Source of the DNA: Actinocrinis sp046724665
Lineage (GTDB): Bacteria; Actinomycetota; Actinomycetes; Streptomycetales; Catenulisporaceae
NCBI GenBank assembly: GCA_046724665.1
Contig: JBKOWZ010000297.1
Span: forward strand, 1 to 31,164
DNA length: 31,164 bases
Reading direction: 5' to 3'
The notes under the pieces were generated by a model that did not search any database, was not told where the DNA came from, and was given only the letters and a program-made list of their open reading frames with translations. Shown piece by piece: positions 21,626 through 30,490 of the stretch (position 1 is its first letter; every line of letters starts with the position of its first letter). A program made the translations under genes and the position numbers.

Positions 21626-22173
21626 TCAGTCCCATACCATCGTGATCTGAACTGTGCTGGTGCCGAAGTGGACATCGTAGGTGTACCGAGTAGGTGTACT
21701 GAGCGGGGTTTCCGGATGGCTGACCCACCGCCACGATCTTCGGTGCCGCGGTGGTGGCTCCCGGTCGGGTCTCGGGGGTGCTCCATTCGGCACGGATCGC
21801 GGCGTCACAGGGAACTGAGTCGAGCGCGGTGGCAAGCGAGCACGACGTAGTCGCCGCACCGTCGGCCTCTGCGGTGAGCAGTTGAGACAGCGTCGGGGTG
21901 ACGTTGGTGACGCTGATCCAGCCAAGGGCCGCGGCGCAGACAGCGGCGGCCCGCGCCCCACGCTCCCACGATTACGACGGTCACTACGAAGCCGAGCCGG
22001 GCTGGCCGCAACTCCCGCTTACTACGCCAGTCCAGAGTCGGCCTGCCGGTCTCGGGGTCTGCCACCACCTGCCACGGAATCGCGTTATGCCGCTTCCGCA
22101 CGCAATGGAACTCCAGGGCCTCGGCCGCGAGGGCGCCGAACAGTCCCCATTGCGCGGCGAGAAGCAGGCTCAT
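21626..22173 (-). pseudogene. Membrane protein of unknown family, broken by two frameshifts
   Basis: The first frame from the ATG at 22173 reads MSLLLAAQWGLFGALAAEAL, then RKRHNAIPWQVVADPETGRP, and FVVTVVIVGAWGAG: a transmembrane helix, a cytoplasmic loop and a second helix. At about 21950 a single-base shift restores the sense in another frame (AAAVCAAALGWISVTNVTPT, then DSVPCDAAIRAEWSTPETRP and IVAVGQPSGNPAQYTY). A 13-bp tandem duplication at 21677-21699 makes the second shift, after which YTYDVHFGTSTVQITMVWD ends at a stop. Without these two changes the protein would have about 180 residues: two helices and an extracellular domain with a probable disulfide. The start could also be 18 codons upstream. 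No family is recognised. Confidence 0.6.
21677..21699. repeat. Short tandem duplication causing a frameshift
   Basis: GTAGGTGTAC occurs at 21677-21686 and again at 21690-21699, separated by CGA: a 13-bp unit partly duplicated. Removing one unit restores the reading frame of the membrane protein pseudogene (QYTYDVHFGTST). Confidence 0.8.
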
Positions 22174-22223
22174 GATTCGAGGGTACGTACGCGTCGCGCG
22201 GCTCGGGTCGAACCACGGCACGT

Positions 22224-22454
22224 TCACCCGAATGAGACAGCCTGGCAGGCGGATTCAGTCGGGCGTCGGCGCGTAACACGGGTCCCGGGGTGAACTTTGT
22301 CATCCGGGTGGTTGGGGACGAAAGCCTGGCGCAGATGGAAATCCGGTCCGCGACCGCGCGGCGGCGTCCACGGACGCGGCAGAAGGACCGCGATTCGAGA
22401 CGCCAGTTCGATCAGATCCTCACGCTTTAAGCGCGATGTACGCTTGTGCGGCAC
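22224..22454 (-). pseudogene. Possible transposase N-terminal remnant
   Basis: The minus-strand frame starts MPHKRTSRLKREDLIELASR, followed by IAVLLPRPWTPPRGRGPDFH and LRQAF. Some IS5-type actinomycete transposases begin with an acidic helix, ALLP, and a Pro/Arg/Gly-rich stretch followed by a conserved L-R block. After LRQAF the frame has no coding character. The match is short. The gap 22174-22560 otherwise shows nothing. Confidence 0.22.
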
Positions 22455-22562
22455 CGACCCCGCCCGCGCTTAGCCTTCTGCATAATCCTCAAGGTCAGCC
22501 GATTCATCGAAGCCTGGTTCTCCCGCCCACGCCCGCATGGTCATCTCGCACTCCGGGTGGCT

Positions 22563-22812
22563 CGGGCAGCACAACAGTTGTCGTGGTCCCTGGAATCGGT
22601 AGCACGCAGTCGGCCGCTTGCAGCAGATGCGCGAGAGCGTGGGCTGCAAGACCGGGCGACGCACCGTCCCGGCCGACGAACAACTTCCCGGCGGCCAACG
22701 GCGCGTACGGAATGAAGGCGACGCCACGGGCCGCGCAGTAGTCGAGCACGGCCGTGTCGCCCTCCAGGGAATTGAACTTGTTCTGCACCGCAGCGATCGA
22801 GGCGACCGTGCG
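22563..22812 (-). pseudogene. Aldo/keto reductase C-terminal fragment
   Basis: The frame reads TVASIAAVQNKFNSLEGDTA, VLDYCAARGVAFIPYAPLAA and GKLFVG, then LLQAADCVLPIPGTT. These are the consecutive barrel strands of aldo/keto reductases: the VQN strand, the GI.FIP..PLA strand with the cofactor contact, and the PIPGT strand. The N-terminal half with the catalytic Asp-Tyr-Lys-His tetrad is absent, and after PIPGTT the sequence is unrelated. So it is a fragment of about 85 residues on the minus strand, unable to work as an enzyme. It lies between a possible transposase remnant and an integrase remnant, as usual for DNA scars. Confidence 0.65.
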
Positions 22813-22955
22813 CGGGTGCGCCGCGCAGCAGTACAACGCGGTCGCCGGCGCCCTCGCACAGAGCGCGCCATGGCATTGAAGACACCGCCGCAGATCCTTC
22901 GCACGACGGCCTGACGGCCACTCAAGACCGGTCCCACGACCGCACCGTACGACGG

Positions 22956-23147
22956 CCGTCAAAGATCGTGCAGATCAGCGCGCACTCGGTGCGCCGCGGC
23001 TTCGTTACCGCCGCGTCCGACCACGGCGCCGATGCGATCGCCATCGCCCGGCATGCCGGCTTCGCCGACGGATCGAAGATCCTCTACCGGTACCGCAACG
23101 ACAGCAACAGCGGCTGGCAGGACAACGCCGCCAACGACCTGCTGTGA
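22956..23147 (+). pseudogene. Second tyrosine recombinase C-terminal fragment
   Basis: The frame ending at TGA 23145-23147 reads ISAHSVRRGFVTAASDHGAD, AIAIARHAGFADGSKILYRY, then RNDSNSGWQDNAANDLL. HSVRRGF carries the conserved His-x-x-Arg of box II, RHAGF corresponds to the second histidine and SKILYRY ends with the nucleophile tyrosine; the tail W.DNAA is common in actinomycete integrases of this subgroup. Only the last 60 or so residues remain, with no start and no N-terminal domains. It is a different integrase subfamily from the remnant next to tRNA-Ala, so more than one element has decayed here. Confidence 0.72.
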
Positions 23148-23194
23148 CGAAGCCGGCTATATACCACCCCGGCTGCGTAACCGATCGGCCCGAC

Positions 23195-23509
23195 TCACCC
23201 GCTTCGATTCTGGTGGTGCCGGGCTGACATCTGCCAGACCCGAGCCAGTACCTGGGCTTCGTTGAGCCGTGTCTTGAGCGTGTCGTTCTGCGCGGCGAGT
23301 TGCGCGAGGTAGGGCGGGTCGGGCAGGGCGGTGCCCGCCGCTTCCAGTCCGGCGCGGCCCGCTTCCATGAAGCGGCGCTTCCAGTTGCCGATCGAGGTCT
23401 GGCTCACGTGGTGTTTGTCGGCGGCCTGCGCGATCGTCATCTCGCGGGCCAAGACCGCCAGCACGATCTGCAGCTTCTCTTCCGCGGTGAAGATTGCAGG
23501 CCGACCCAT
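23195..23509 (-). CDS. Helix-turn-helix protein of transposase orfA type
   Basis: A 104-residue protein from the ATG at 23509 (MGRPAIFTAEEKLQIVLAVL), with an AAGGGTGG ribosome site. The helix-turn-helix is TIAQAADKHHVSQTSIGNWK at about residues 25-44, followed by a leucine-rich coiled coil (AQLAAQNDTLKTRLNEAQVL). This matches the IS3-like orfA / solitary HTH proteins of actinomycetes, which bind the element's ends. No orfB with a DDE domain follows on the strand, and I see no clear terminal inverted repeats, so it is an isolated orfA or a domesticated one. The frame appears intact. Confidence 0.7.
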   Translation of the reverse strand: MGRPAIFTAEEKLQIVLAVLAREMTIAQAADKHHVSQTSIGNWKRRFMEAGRAGLEAAGTALPDPPYLAQLAAQNDTLKTRLNEAQVLARVWQMSARHHQNRSG

Positions 23510-24286
23510 GTTCCACCCTTCGACAGCTCCTTGGCGCGGCCGAGCGGTGGCGCGCTGTTCGCGCGCTTCGGCGGTCGCGGCTGACCTGTCGGGCCTGCAG
23601 GGTCTGGGCTTACCCGAGCTTCTACATTGCAGCACCGCATGCCCTCACCGGGTAGCGGCTGCAGGAGGCGCCCGGGCGGCGGCAGGAGCGCACGCGGGGA
23701 GCGCACTGCACTGTGCTGTCGCTATGAAACTGACGGTAATCGTTGACAGTCCCATCAGCGAAGCAGCGTGGGAGACGGTGTTGGCCTGCCCAAACGTGTG
23801 ACTTCTCTGATCTGAATGCGCGACGTACGTGGCGGCACAGGCACGCCTAGCGGCAATCGGCCGCGCCAATCCAGCACCCGGACCACGGTCAGCGCGAAGC
23901 GCGTGCGCGGTAGCGCCCTAAGGTCCGTGGAGCGGCCGAGCGAAGCGAGGACGCGGAACGGGGGCGGGTGGGCTGGGCAAACACACAGCGCGAAGCGCGT
24001 CGGCGGAGCGCCTGTCACCATGACCTGCGGCGATCAGCGCTCTACTCCGGCGTCATAGACGTACCATCAGCCGCCTGCCGTCTTCACTGCGCCGAGGAAG
24101 GCAGCTACGGCGGACTCTTCGTCTCTCGTGACAGGTCCATGGATCTCGATGCTCGGCGAGAAGTTGTTGGGCGATCTCGCGCGTCTGCTCGATCCGCTGC
24201 GTTCGCTCGTACGTCTCCTTGATGGCGCGGCCGGCCAGTGCGCCGGTGCAAATCCGTGGGTTTCGTCTTGTGCGTAAGGTGTCTCC
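23510..24286. other. 777-bp gap with GC-rich repeats and a coding trace
   Basis: No intact gene is supported. The 15-mer CAGCGCGAAGCGCGT is present twice (listed separately), and GAGCGAAGCGAGGACGCGG at about 23937 has the same character; such sequences are frequent near actinomycete mobile DNA. On the minus strand between about 24240 and 24060, two frames together read GRAIKETYERTQRIEQTREI, AQQLLAEH, then IEIHGPVTRDEESAVAAFLG, perhaps the end of a lost small protein; family unknown. Confidence 0.4.
23890..24000. repeat. 15-bp direct repeat CAGCGCGAAGCGCGT (two copies)
   Basis: Copies lie at 23890-23904 and 23986-24000, each followed by a related GC-rich stretch ending in AGCGCC. Each copy contains the dyad GCGC-GAA-GCGC, so it can fold. 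The 96-bp spacing is too large for a typical promoter site. Confidence 0.65.
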
Positions 24287-25894
24287 ATGACGCTTGCGCA
24301 GGCTACCGACGTCGGGGAACGTCCGGAGTCCCGTACGGGATCGATGGTTGGTCGGCGGTATCGCACGTTGGTGGATCTGGTGCTCGTCGCCGGGGTGGCG
24401 CTTGCGTTGCGGTTGCCTGCGGTCGGGTTTGGGCTGCCCGCCATGCTGCATCCCGACGAGCCGACGAACATCGCCGTTGCCGGTCGGATGGCGGCTGACG
24501 GGGACTGGAATCCGCACTTCTTCAGCTACCCGTCGCTGATGTTCGACGTCGAAGCTCTCGCCGATCGCGCCGTTCGGCTGGTGACCGGGCAAATGGTTCT
24601 ACCTCAGGACTTCTTGTCGCAGGGCATCGGGGTTAACTGGACGGCTCGGCCGCATATGGTGCTTGGGCTGCGGCTGATCACGGTCGCGCTTTCCGTGGGC
24701 ATCTGCCTGCTGGTGTACGGCGTGGTCCGCCGGGTCACGGTCACGGCCACGGGGCGGCGGTGGGTGGCTGTGGCTAGCGGGTTGCTGGCTGCGACCTCGC
24801 CGCTGTTGGTCGCCAACGGGGTGTTCGTCACGCCTGACACCTATTCGGCCTTCTTTACGACGGTCACGCTCGCCGCCGCGCTCGCTGTCGTGCGGCGGGG
24901 GAGCAGGCTTGACTACGTCATGGCCGGTATCGCGGTCGGCTTCGCCGCTGGGAGCAAGTACAACGTCGTCGCCGTGCTGCCTGTGGTGGTCGCGTACGCA
25001 CTGCGGGAAGGCCGCGGCTTGTTGCGGCGCGCTTTGGTGCCGCTTGGCTTTGCGGCGGTGGCGGCGGCCGTCGCCTTCGTGCTGAGCACGCCGGCCGCGC
25101 TGTTCGATACCAGTTCGATGGTCGCGGGGCTGAAGGTGGAGCTGACGCACTACTCGCAGGGCCATCCGGGAGCGCAGGGCGGGTCCTTCGGCTTCTATCT
25201 GCGCGGACTCGTGCACGATCAGGCGGTGCTGCTGCCCGGCGCCGCCCTGGCTGTCATCGGGGCGTGGTTCGGGCGGTTCCGGAAGGAGGTCGTGGTCGTC
25301 GGCACGTTCGCCGCGGCCAACTTCGGCCTGATCGCGTCGGAGACGGTGCGCTTTGACCGGGATCTGTTGCCGTTGCTGCCGGCGCTGATTCTGCTGACTG
25401 GGTTCGGCACGGCATGGATTGCCGAACTCGTAGCTGGGCGTTGGGGTGGGGCGCGGGAGCCGAGGACGAAGCGGTCGGCGAGGGCTGTGGCTGTTGCGGC
25501 GGGCACAGCCTTGGTGGTTGTTGGTGTTCTGGCGCCTGCGGCTGTCGGTGCGGCTCGGGTTCCGCAGAGGCTCGACGAGGCGCCGCGGACCGAGGCGGTG
25601 GCGTGGCTCGACGCTCACGTGCCCAAGGGCTCGTCGGTCGTGAACGAGAACTACGGGCCGTGGCTCGATGCCAGTTCATACCGTCTGGTGAACGTCTCGT
25701 ATGTCGTGTCGGTCGCCCTTCCGGGCGATCCTCAGGCGATCATCGTGACGGAGAAGGGGTCCGGCCGCTTCATTGGACACGCGCGCACCTATCCGAACGA
25801 GTCCGCGGCTTACAAGAAGCTGCTGACGCGCTATTGCGTGGCGGCGAAGTTCACCGATGGTCCGTGGATTGAGGTTCTGACGCCGTGTAGGTGA
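24287..25894 (+). CDS. GT39/ArnT-like membrane glycosyltransferase
   Basis: A 535-residue multi-span membrane protein from the ATG at 24287 (AAGGTG about 5 nt upstream). The pattern after the first helix is LRLPAVGFGLPAMLHPDEPT, with HPDE at residues 55-58, the conserved acidic motif of the first extracellular loop in the GT-C (PMT/ArnT/GT39) superfamily. Then come about ten hydrophobic helices (for example LRLITVALSVGICLLVYGVV and ILLTGFGTAWIAELVAG). FDRDLLPLLPALILL is a family-like R-x-LLP-type loop. The C-terminal 130 residues (from TEAVAWLDAHVPKGSSVVNE) are an extracellular domain typical of bacterial members. It probably transfers a sugar from polyprenyl phosphate to a cell-surface acceptor. 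No neighbour tells the substrate. A bidirectional terminator follows. Confidence 0.85.
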   Translation: MTLAQATDVGERPESRTGSMVGRRYRTLVDLVLVAGVALALRLPAVGFGLPAMLHPDEPTNIAVAGRMAADGDWNPHFFSYPSLMFDVEALADRAVRLVTGQMVLPQDFLSQGIGVNWTARPHMVLGLRLITVALSVGICLLVYGVVRRVTVTATGRRWVAVASGLLAATSPLLVANGVFVTPDTYSAFFTTVTLAAALAVVRRGSRLDYVMAGIAVGFAAGSKYNVVAVLPVVVAYALREGRGLLRRALVPLGFAAVAAAVAFVLSTPAALFDTSSMVAGLKVELTHYSQGHPGAQGGSFGFYLRGLVHDQAVLLPGAALAVIGAWFGRFRKEVVVVGTFAAANFGLIASETVRFDRDLLPLLPALILLTGFGTAWIAELVAGRWGGAREPRTKRSARAVAVAAGTALVVVGVLAPAAVGAARVPQRLDEAPRTEAVAWLDAHVPKGSSVVNENYGPWLDASSYRLVNVSYVVSVALPGDPQAIIVTEKGSGRFIGHARTYPNESAAYKKLLTRYCVAAKFTDGPWIEVLTPCR

Positions 25895-25979
25895 GCCGTG
25901 TGCAGGTGAGCGGCGGTGTTGTTGGGTGGGGCTTCAGGTTGGCTGGATGATATGTGTATGTGTTCGTATAAGGGGTTGG

Positions 25980-26014
25980 GAAACGGGGGTACCGTTGCTG
26001 GGCACCCCCGTTTC
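25980..26014. terminator. Bidirectional hairpin terminator
   Basis: GAAACGGGGGT (25980-25990) and ACCCCCGTTTC (26004-26014) form a perfect 11-bp stem with a 13-base loop between two convergent genes (glycosyltransferase on plus, MetE-like on minus). The A- and T-rich ends of the arms give U-rich flanks in both directions. Confidence 0.8.
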
Positions 26015-26037
26015 GGGTGGGCGTCGGTTGAAGTTGG

Positions 26038-27096
26038 TTAGACGCCGAGGCGGTCGGCGGCTAGTTGGGTGCCGGCGACGCGGGCGGCGATCTTCGCGAA
26101 GGCGGTGTCGCGCGAGGTGGACTGGTCGTCGGCGAACGGGGAGAAGCCGCAGTCGTCGCAGGTGCCCAGGCGGTCTACCGGGATGTATTCGGCGGCGAGC
26201 AGGGTGCGGTCGCGTACCTGCTCGGGGGTCTCGACGACCGGGTCGATCGGGTCGGTGACGCCGACGAACAGCCGCTGGTTCTCGCCGAGGTGCTCGGCGG
26301 CGATCTGGAGCACGCGGCGCGGGTCGGATTCGCTGGCCAGCTGGAGATATACGTTGCCCGCGTGAATGGTGAACAGATCCGGCAGCAGTTCGGCGTAATC
26401 GACGTCGAGGCTGTGTGTGGAGTCCTGGTCGCCGCCGGGGCAGGTGTGGATTCCGATGCGCTGGCGCTCTTCTTCGCTGAATCGGTCGAGTACCCGGTTG
26501 TTGAGATCGATGAAGGAGCGCAGGAGTTGCTTGCTTGGGTCGAGCTTGACGGCGAGGCGTCCCTCGGTGAAATCGAGCTGAACGACGTGCGCACCCGCGT
26601 CGAGGCAGCCACGGATATCGGCTTCCGCCTCGTTTACCAAGTCCTCGAGGAATGCCTCGCGGGGGTAGCCGGCCAATTCCTCCTGCGGATAGAACAGGCT
26701 CAGCGCGGACGGCGCGATGACCGCCTGCTTGACCGGCACCTTGGCGTGGCCGAGGGCGGCGCGCAGGTACGTGTCCGCGTGCGCGGCGTAGCGGAACGGC
26801 GACTGGACCAGCCTCGGCAGCTGCCTGGTGTGGCCGTCCGCGAAGGGCAGGTGGATGCCCTCGCCGTCGAACTGAGGACCGACCGGGTAGGTGGCGAAGC
26901 TCGGCTTGGTCTGCTCGCCGTCGGTGACCACCGGCGCGCCGGTCGCCTCCATGCGCTCGACGGTTTCGCGCAGCGCGCTGTCATACAGCGCCTGGAGTTC
27001 GGCCTCGGAGATGGTCCCCGCGGCGTGCGCCGCGATGCCGTTGATCAATTCGATTGGCCGCGGAATGCTTCCGATCGGCTCCGTCAGTATCCCCAT
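26038..27096 (-). CDS. MetE-like zinc-dependent methyltransferase (cobalamin-independent methionine synthase C-terminal type)
   Basis: A 352-residue protein, half the length of MetE and equal to its C-terminal barrel (short form). The ATG at 27096 begins MGILTEPIGSIPRPIELING, where the GS.PRP stretch is the family's first strand. Zinc ligands fit: H217 and C219 in IGIHTCPGGD, E256 in LQLASESDP, and C316 in CDDCGFSPF, in the order of MetE. DGEQTKPSF and VQLDFTEGRL also match. By family it transfers a methyl group to a thiol; these short actinomycete forms are not proven methionine synthases and may act on other methyl donors. TAATCT ends 6 nt before the ATG with no ribosome site, suggesting a leaderless transcript. 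It is convergent with the glycosyltransferase gene and divergent from the CMD-family gene. Confidence 0.85.
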   Translation of the reverse strand: MGILTEPIGSIPRPIELINGIAAHAAGTISEAELQALYDSALRETVERMEATGAPVVTDGEQTKPSFATYPVGPQFDGEGIHLPFADGHTRQLPRLVQSPFRYAAHADTYLRAALGHAKVPVKQAVIAPSALSLFYPQEELAGYPREAFLEDLVNEAEADIRGCLDAGAHVVQLDFTEGRLAVKLDPSKQLLRSFIDLNNRVLDRFSEEERQRIGIHTCPGGDQDSTHSLDVDYAELLPDLFTIHAGNVYLQLASESDPRRVLQIAAEHLGENQRLFVGVTDPIDPVVETPEQVRDRTLLAAEYIPVDRLGTCDDCGFSPFADDQSTSRDTAFAKIAARVAGTQLAADRLGV

Positions 27097-27102
27097 GCTG
27101 CA

Positions 27103-27108
27103 AGATTA
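27103..27108 (-). promoter_or_regulatory. Candidate -10 box of a leaderless promoter for the MetE-like gene
   Basis: On the minus strand TAATCT ends 6 nt before the ATG. The spacing puts transcription start at or near the start codon. No good -35 is seen. Confidence 0.5.
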
Positions 27109-27319
27109 GCCGATGGCTGACGGCCCTGATACGTCCTCGCCGGAAATTGATCCGTGAGAGCTTTTTCCGGCGCGGGTGAATCGTGCTATGAAAACCTGAA
27201 GAAACGACGGACGGCTTTTTCGAAGAAATATTCGGCGGTCCGGTGCGGGACCATGAGCGCGGGCGGTCGGCCTTCGCGGCGGCGGTCCCGGGTGTTCCCC
27301 TCGATCCAGGAGACGTGAA

Positions 27320-27862
27320 GTGGCTTATATCGATCTGGGGCCCGACGAGGCTCAACTGCCCGGCATGACGGGCCTGAACCGGTACCGCCCGGAGATGGCC
27401 AAACCGCTCAACGATCTCACCGAGGTGCTGCTGCGCGGCGCGAACACGCTCACCCGCGGCGAGCGCGAGCTGATCGCGGCGTACGTCTCCGGTCTGAACG
27501 ACTGCGACTTCTGCCGCGACATGCACTCGGCGATGGCTGCCGCGCAGCTGGAGGGCGGCCTGCCGCTCGTGCAGCAGGTGCACGCCGACCTCCAGCTGTC
27601 CCCGGTCAGCCCGAAACTCAAGGCCCTGCTGAAGATCGCCGCGGCGGTGCGCGAGGACGGGCGTAAGGTCACCACTGAACTGGTGGACGGCGCGCGGGCC
27701 GAGGGCGCCACCGACCTGGAGATCCACGACACTGTGCTGATCGCGGCGGCGTTCTCCATGGCCAACCGGTACGTGGACGGCCTGGGCACGCTGGCGGCGC
27801 AGAACCCTGAGTTCTACGGCGCGGCGGCGGAGATGATCGTCGAGGTCGGATACGCCAGTTGA
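27320..27862 (+). CDS. AhpD/carboxymuconolactone decarboxylase family protein (peroxidase-related)
   Basis: A 180-residue protein from the GTG at 27320 (MAYIDLGPDEAQLPGMTGLN), with GGAG about 8 nt upstream. The AhpD-like core has LTRGERELIAAYVSGLNDCD, FCRDMHSAMA, with the redox pair C62-x-x-C65 and the conserved H69 of the peroxidase-type active site. The rest is a helical bundle (KALLKIAAAVREDGRKVTTE, DTVLIAAAFSMANRYVDGLG). This is the subgroup often labelled uncharacterized peroxidase-related enzyme. It probably reduces peroxides with a small-thiol or lipoyl partner. It is divergent from the MetE-like gene at 27096, with a 223-bp gap. Its stop codon lies inside a short TTGG-rich repeat. Confidence 0.9.
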   Translation: MAYIDLGPDEAQLPGMTGLNRYRPEMAKPLNDLTEVLLRGANTLTRGERELIAAYVSGLNDCDFCRDMHSAMAAAQLEGGLPLVQQVHADLQLSPVSPKLKALLKIAAAVREDGRKVTTELVDGARAEGATDLEIHDTVLIAAAFSMANRYVDGLGTLAAQNPEFYGAAAEMIVEVGYAS

Positions 27863-27888
27863 TTTGGTTGTGCTGGTTGATTTGGTTG
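27858..27888. repeat. TTGG-rich tandem repeat over the stop codon
   Basis: GTTGATTTGGTTG occurs at 27858-27870 and 27876-27888 (18-bp period), and degenerate copies (TTTGGGTTGGTTGGGCTGAT) go on to about 27915. The stop codon of the AhpD-family gene is the TGA of the first copy. Confidence 0.7.
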
Positions 27889-27934
27889 AGCTGTTTGGGT
27901 TGGTTGGGCTGATTGAGTCGGCGTTGAGCACTGC

Positions 27935-27962
27935 GGCCCCTGCGCGTGAGGGCGTGGGGGCC
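27935..27962 (+). terminator. Hairpin terminator after the AhpD-family gene
   Basis: GGCCCCTGCGC (27935-27945) pairs with GGCGTGGGGGCC-side bases (27952-27962) in an 11-bp stem with two G-U pairs and a 6-base loop, 73 bp after the stop. Confidence 0.55.
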
Positions 27963-28143
27963 GAGGTGTGTTGTCCGGTTTAAACCTGTGTGAGTAGTAA
28001 CGTTCAGTGTGGTTGAAGCACAAGGTCAGAAGTGCTTCCGATGAGCCGGCGCGCTCTCGGACAGCCCGCGACCTGCACACTACTCTGATTTGCGCTCCCA
28101 TGATTCCCAATCCCGTGTGAACCCACGCGACGGAGGGGCGCAG

Positions 28144-29733
28144 ATGGTCGCGAACGCGACTCGCACGACCACGGCGGGGACAGGGCCCGCACATCGATAC
28201 CTGATCGTCGGGGCCGGACCGGCCGGCCTCCAACTGAGCTACTTCCTCCAACAGGCGGGTGCGGACTATCTGACGCTGGAGCGGGAGGCTGCCCCGGCGC
28301 ACTTCTTCCGGCGCTTCCCCCGGCACCGTCGGCTGATCTCGCTCAACAAGGTGCACACGACCAGCGACGATCCCGAGATCCGGCTGCGCTGGGACTGGAA
28401 CTCGCTGCTCAACCACGAGCCACGGCTGCTGTTCCCCGAGTACAGCGGGGAGTACTTGCCGCACGCCGACGACCTGGTGCGCTACCTGACTGAGTTCCAG
28501 CGGTTTCACGCGCTGCGGGTGCGGTACAACACGCGGGTCCTGGGCATCGGCCGGGCCGCAGACGGCGACGGGTTCGTCGTGCGCACCGGCGACGGCGTCA
28601 TCTACGCGTCCTGTGTCATCGTGGCGACGGGATGGGGCGCGCCGTACGTGCCGCCGATCCGCGGGATCGAACACGCTGTCGGGTATGAGGACGTGAAGAC
28701 CGACCCGGCGGCGTTCGCCGGTCAGCGGGTCCTGATCATCGGCAAGGGCAACTCGGCCTTCGAGACCGCGCACGCCATCTTCGGCCGCGCGGCGATGGTG
28801 CACGTGGCCAGCAGACAGCCGCTGCGGCTTGCCTGGAACACCAAGCACCCGGGCGACGTGCGCGGGCAGTACGGGGCGTTCCTCGACAGCTATCAGTTCA
28901 AGACCCTGCATTCGGTGCTGGACTGCGTCATCGACGAGATCCGCCCGGTCGGCGACCGGTTCCACGTGAGCATCACCTACTCGCACGCCCAGGGCGAGAC
29001 GGCCGTGCTCGAGTACGAGTCCGTCATCCGCTGCACCGGCTTTCGGATGGACGACTCGATCTTCGGGGACGAATGCCGGCCGACGATGGAGCACGACGAC
29101 CGGCTGCCGCGGGTGCGGCCGGACTGGCAGGCGGACGGCGTGGACGGACTCTACTTCGCCGGCACCATCGCCCAGGCCCGCGACCTGAAGCGCGCCTCCT
29201 CCGCGTTCATCGACGGCTTCCGCTACAACCTGCGCACTCTCAGCGCCCTGCTGCGTGAGCGCTATGAGGGCGTCGCGCTGGCCTGCGACCAGGTGCCCGC
29301 GGACGCGTCGGCGCTCACCACGCTGGTGCTCGACCGGGTGAACTACAGTTCCGCGCTCTGGACGCAGTTCGAATACCTCTGCGACGCGCTCGTACTCGAC
29401 CCGGGCGGCGAGTCGCTCTGCCACTACACCGACCTGCCCGAGGACTACGCGGTCGATCGCTTCCGCGAATCCGAGCACTACTACACGGTCACGCTGCGCT
29501 GGGGCCGCGCGGAGTACGCCGACATCTTCGCGATCGACCGGCATCCGGTGCCGCACCGGGCCGCGGAGAGCGCGTTCATCCATCCGGTGGTCAGGCGCTA
29601 CCGCTACGGCGAGCTGGTGGCCGAACGCCACCTGCTGGAGGATCTGCTGGCCGAGTGGCGCCGCCACGAGCGGCACGTCCTGCCGCTGCGCGAGTTCTTC
29701 GCGCAGCAGCTCGCCCGCGAGCTCAGCGACTGA
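28144..29733 (+). CDS. FAD-dependent monooxygenase-like oxidoreductase
   Basis: A 529-residue protein from the ATG at 28144, 8 nt after GGAGGGG; a TTG 18 codons upstream is open but has no ribosome site. The FAD-binding loop is YLIVGAGPAGLQLSYFLQQA (GxGxxG at residues 23-28), ATGWG at 161-165 is the second FAD contact, and VLIIGKGNSAFETAHAI (196-212) is the NAD(P)H-binding GxGNSA motif. RCTGFRMDDSIFG is the motif near the FAD end. The layout is that of flavin-containing monooxygenases, with an extra C-terminal region of about 150 residues (VALACDQVPADASALTTLVL and on), similar to FOXRED2-like proteins. The substrate is unknown. It is preceded by an AT-richer stretch with palindrome GGTTTAAACC at 27977-27986. 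Its TGA stop abuts the stop of the convergent nitroreductase with no base between. Confidence 0.87.
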   Translation: MVANATRTTTAGTGPAHRYLIVGAGPAGLQLSYFLQQAGADYLTLEREAAPAHFFRRFPRHRRLISLNKVHTTSDDPEIRLRWDWNSLLNHEPRLLFPEYSGEYLPHADDLVRYLTEFQRFHALRVRYNTRVLGIGRAADGDGFVVRTGDGVIYASCVIVATGWGAPYVPPIRGIEHAVGYEDVKTDPAAFAGQRVLIIGKGNSAFETAHAIFGRAAMVHVASRQPLRLAWNTKHPGDVRGQYGAFLDSYQFKTLHSVLDCVIDEIRPVGDRFHVSITYSHAQGETAVLEYESVIRCTGFRMDDSIFGDECRPTMEHDDRLPRVRPDWQADGVDGLYFAGTIAQARDLKRASSAFIDGFRYNLRTLSALLRERYEGVALACDQVPADASALTTLVLDRVNYSSALWTQFEYLCDALVLDPGGESLCHYTDLPEDYAVDRFRESEHYYTVTLRWGRAEYADIFAIDRHPVPHRAAESAFIHPVVRRYRYGELVAERHLLEDLLAEWRRHERHVLPLREFFAQQLARELSD

Positions 29734-30480
<747 letters not shown>

Positions 30481-30490
30481 GACTCTAGCC

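Noticed and set aside
10224..24286. An intact new defence or biosynthetic system within the accessory region
   Set aside because: I looked for linked multi-gene sets (helicase/nuclease, NTPase/effector, NRPS/PKS or RiPP genes). Only isolated intact genes and fragments were found; the one NTPase is a broken regulator.
26065..27120. A 351-residue plus-strand frame opposite the MetE-like gene
   Set aside because: The minus strand holds the complete zinc-ligand pattern; the plus frame is Gly/Val-rich shadow.
27814..29676. A 620-residue minus-strand frame opposite the flavin oxidoreductase
   Set aside because: The plus-strand protein has clear FAD and NAD(P)H motifs; the opposite frame is low-complexity and has no ribosome site. 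Long antisense frames are normal at this GC content.
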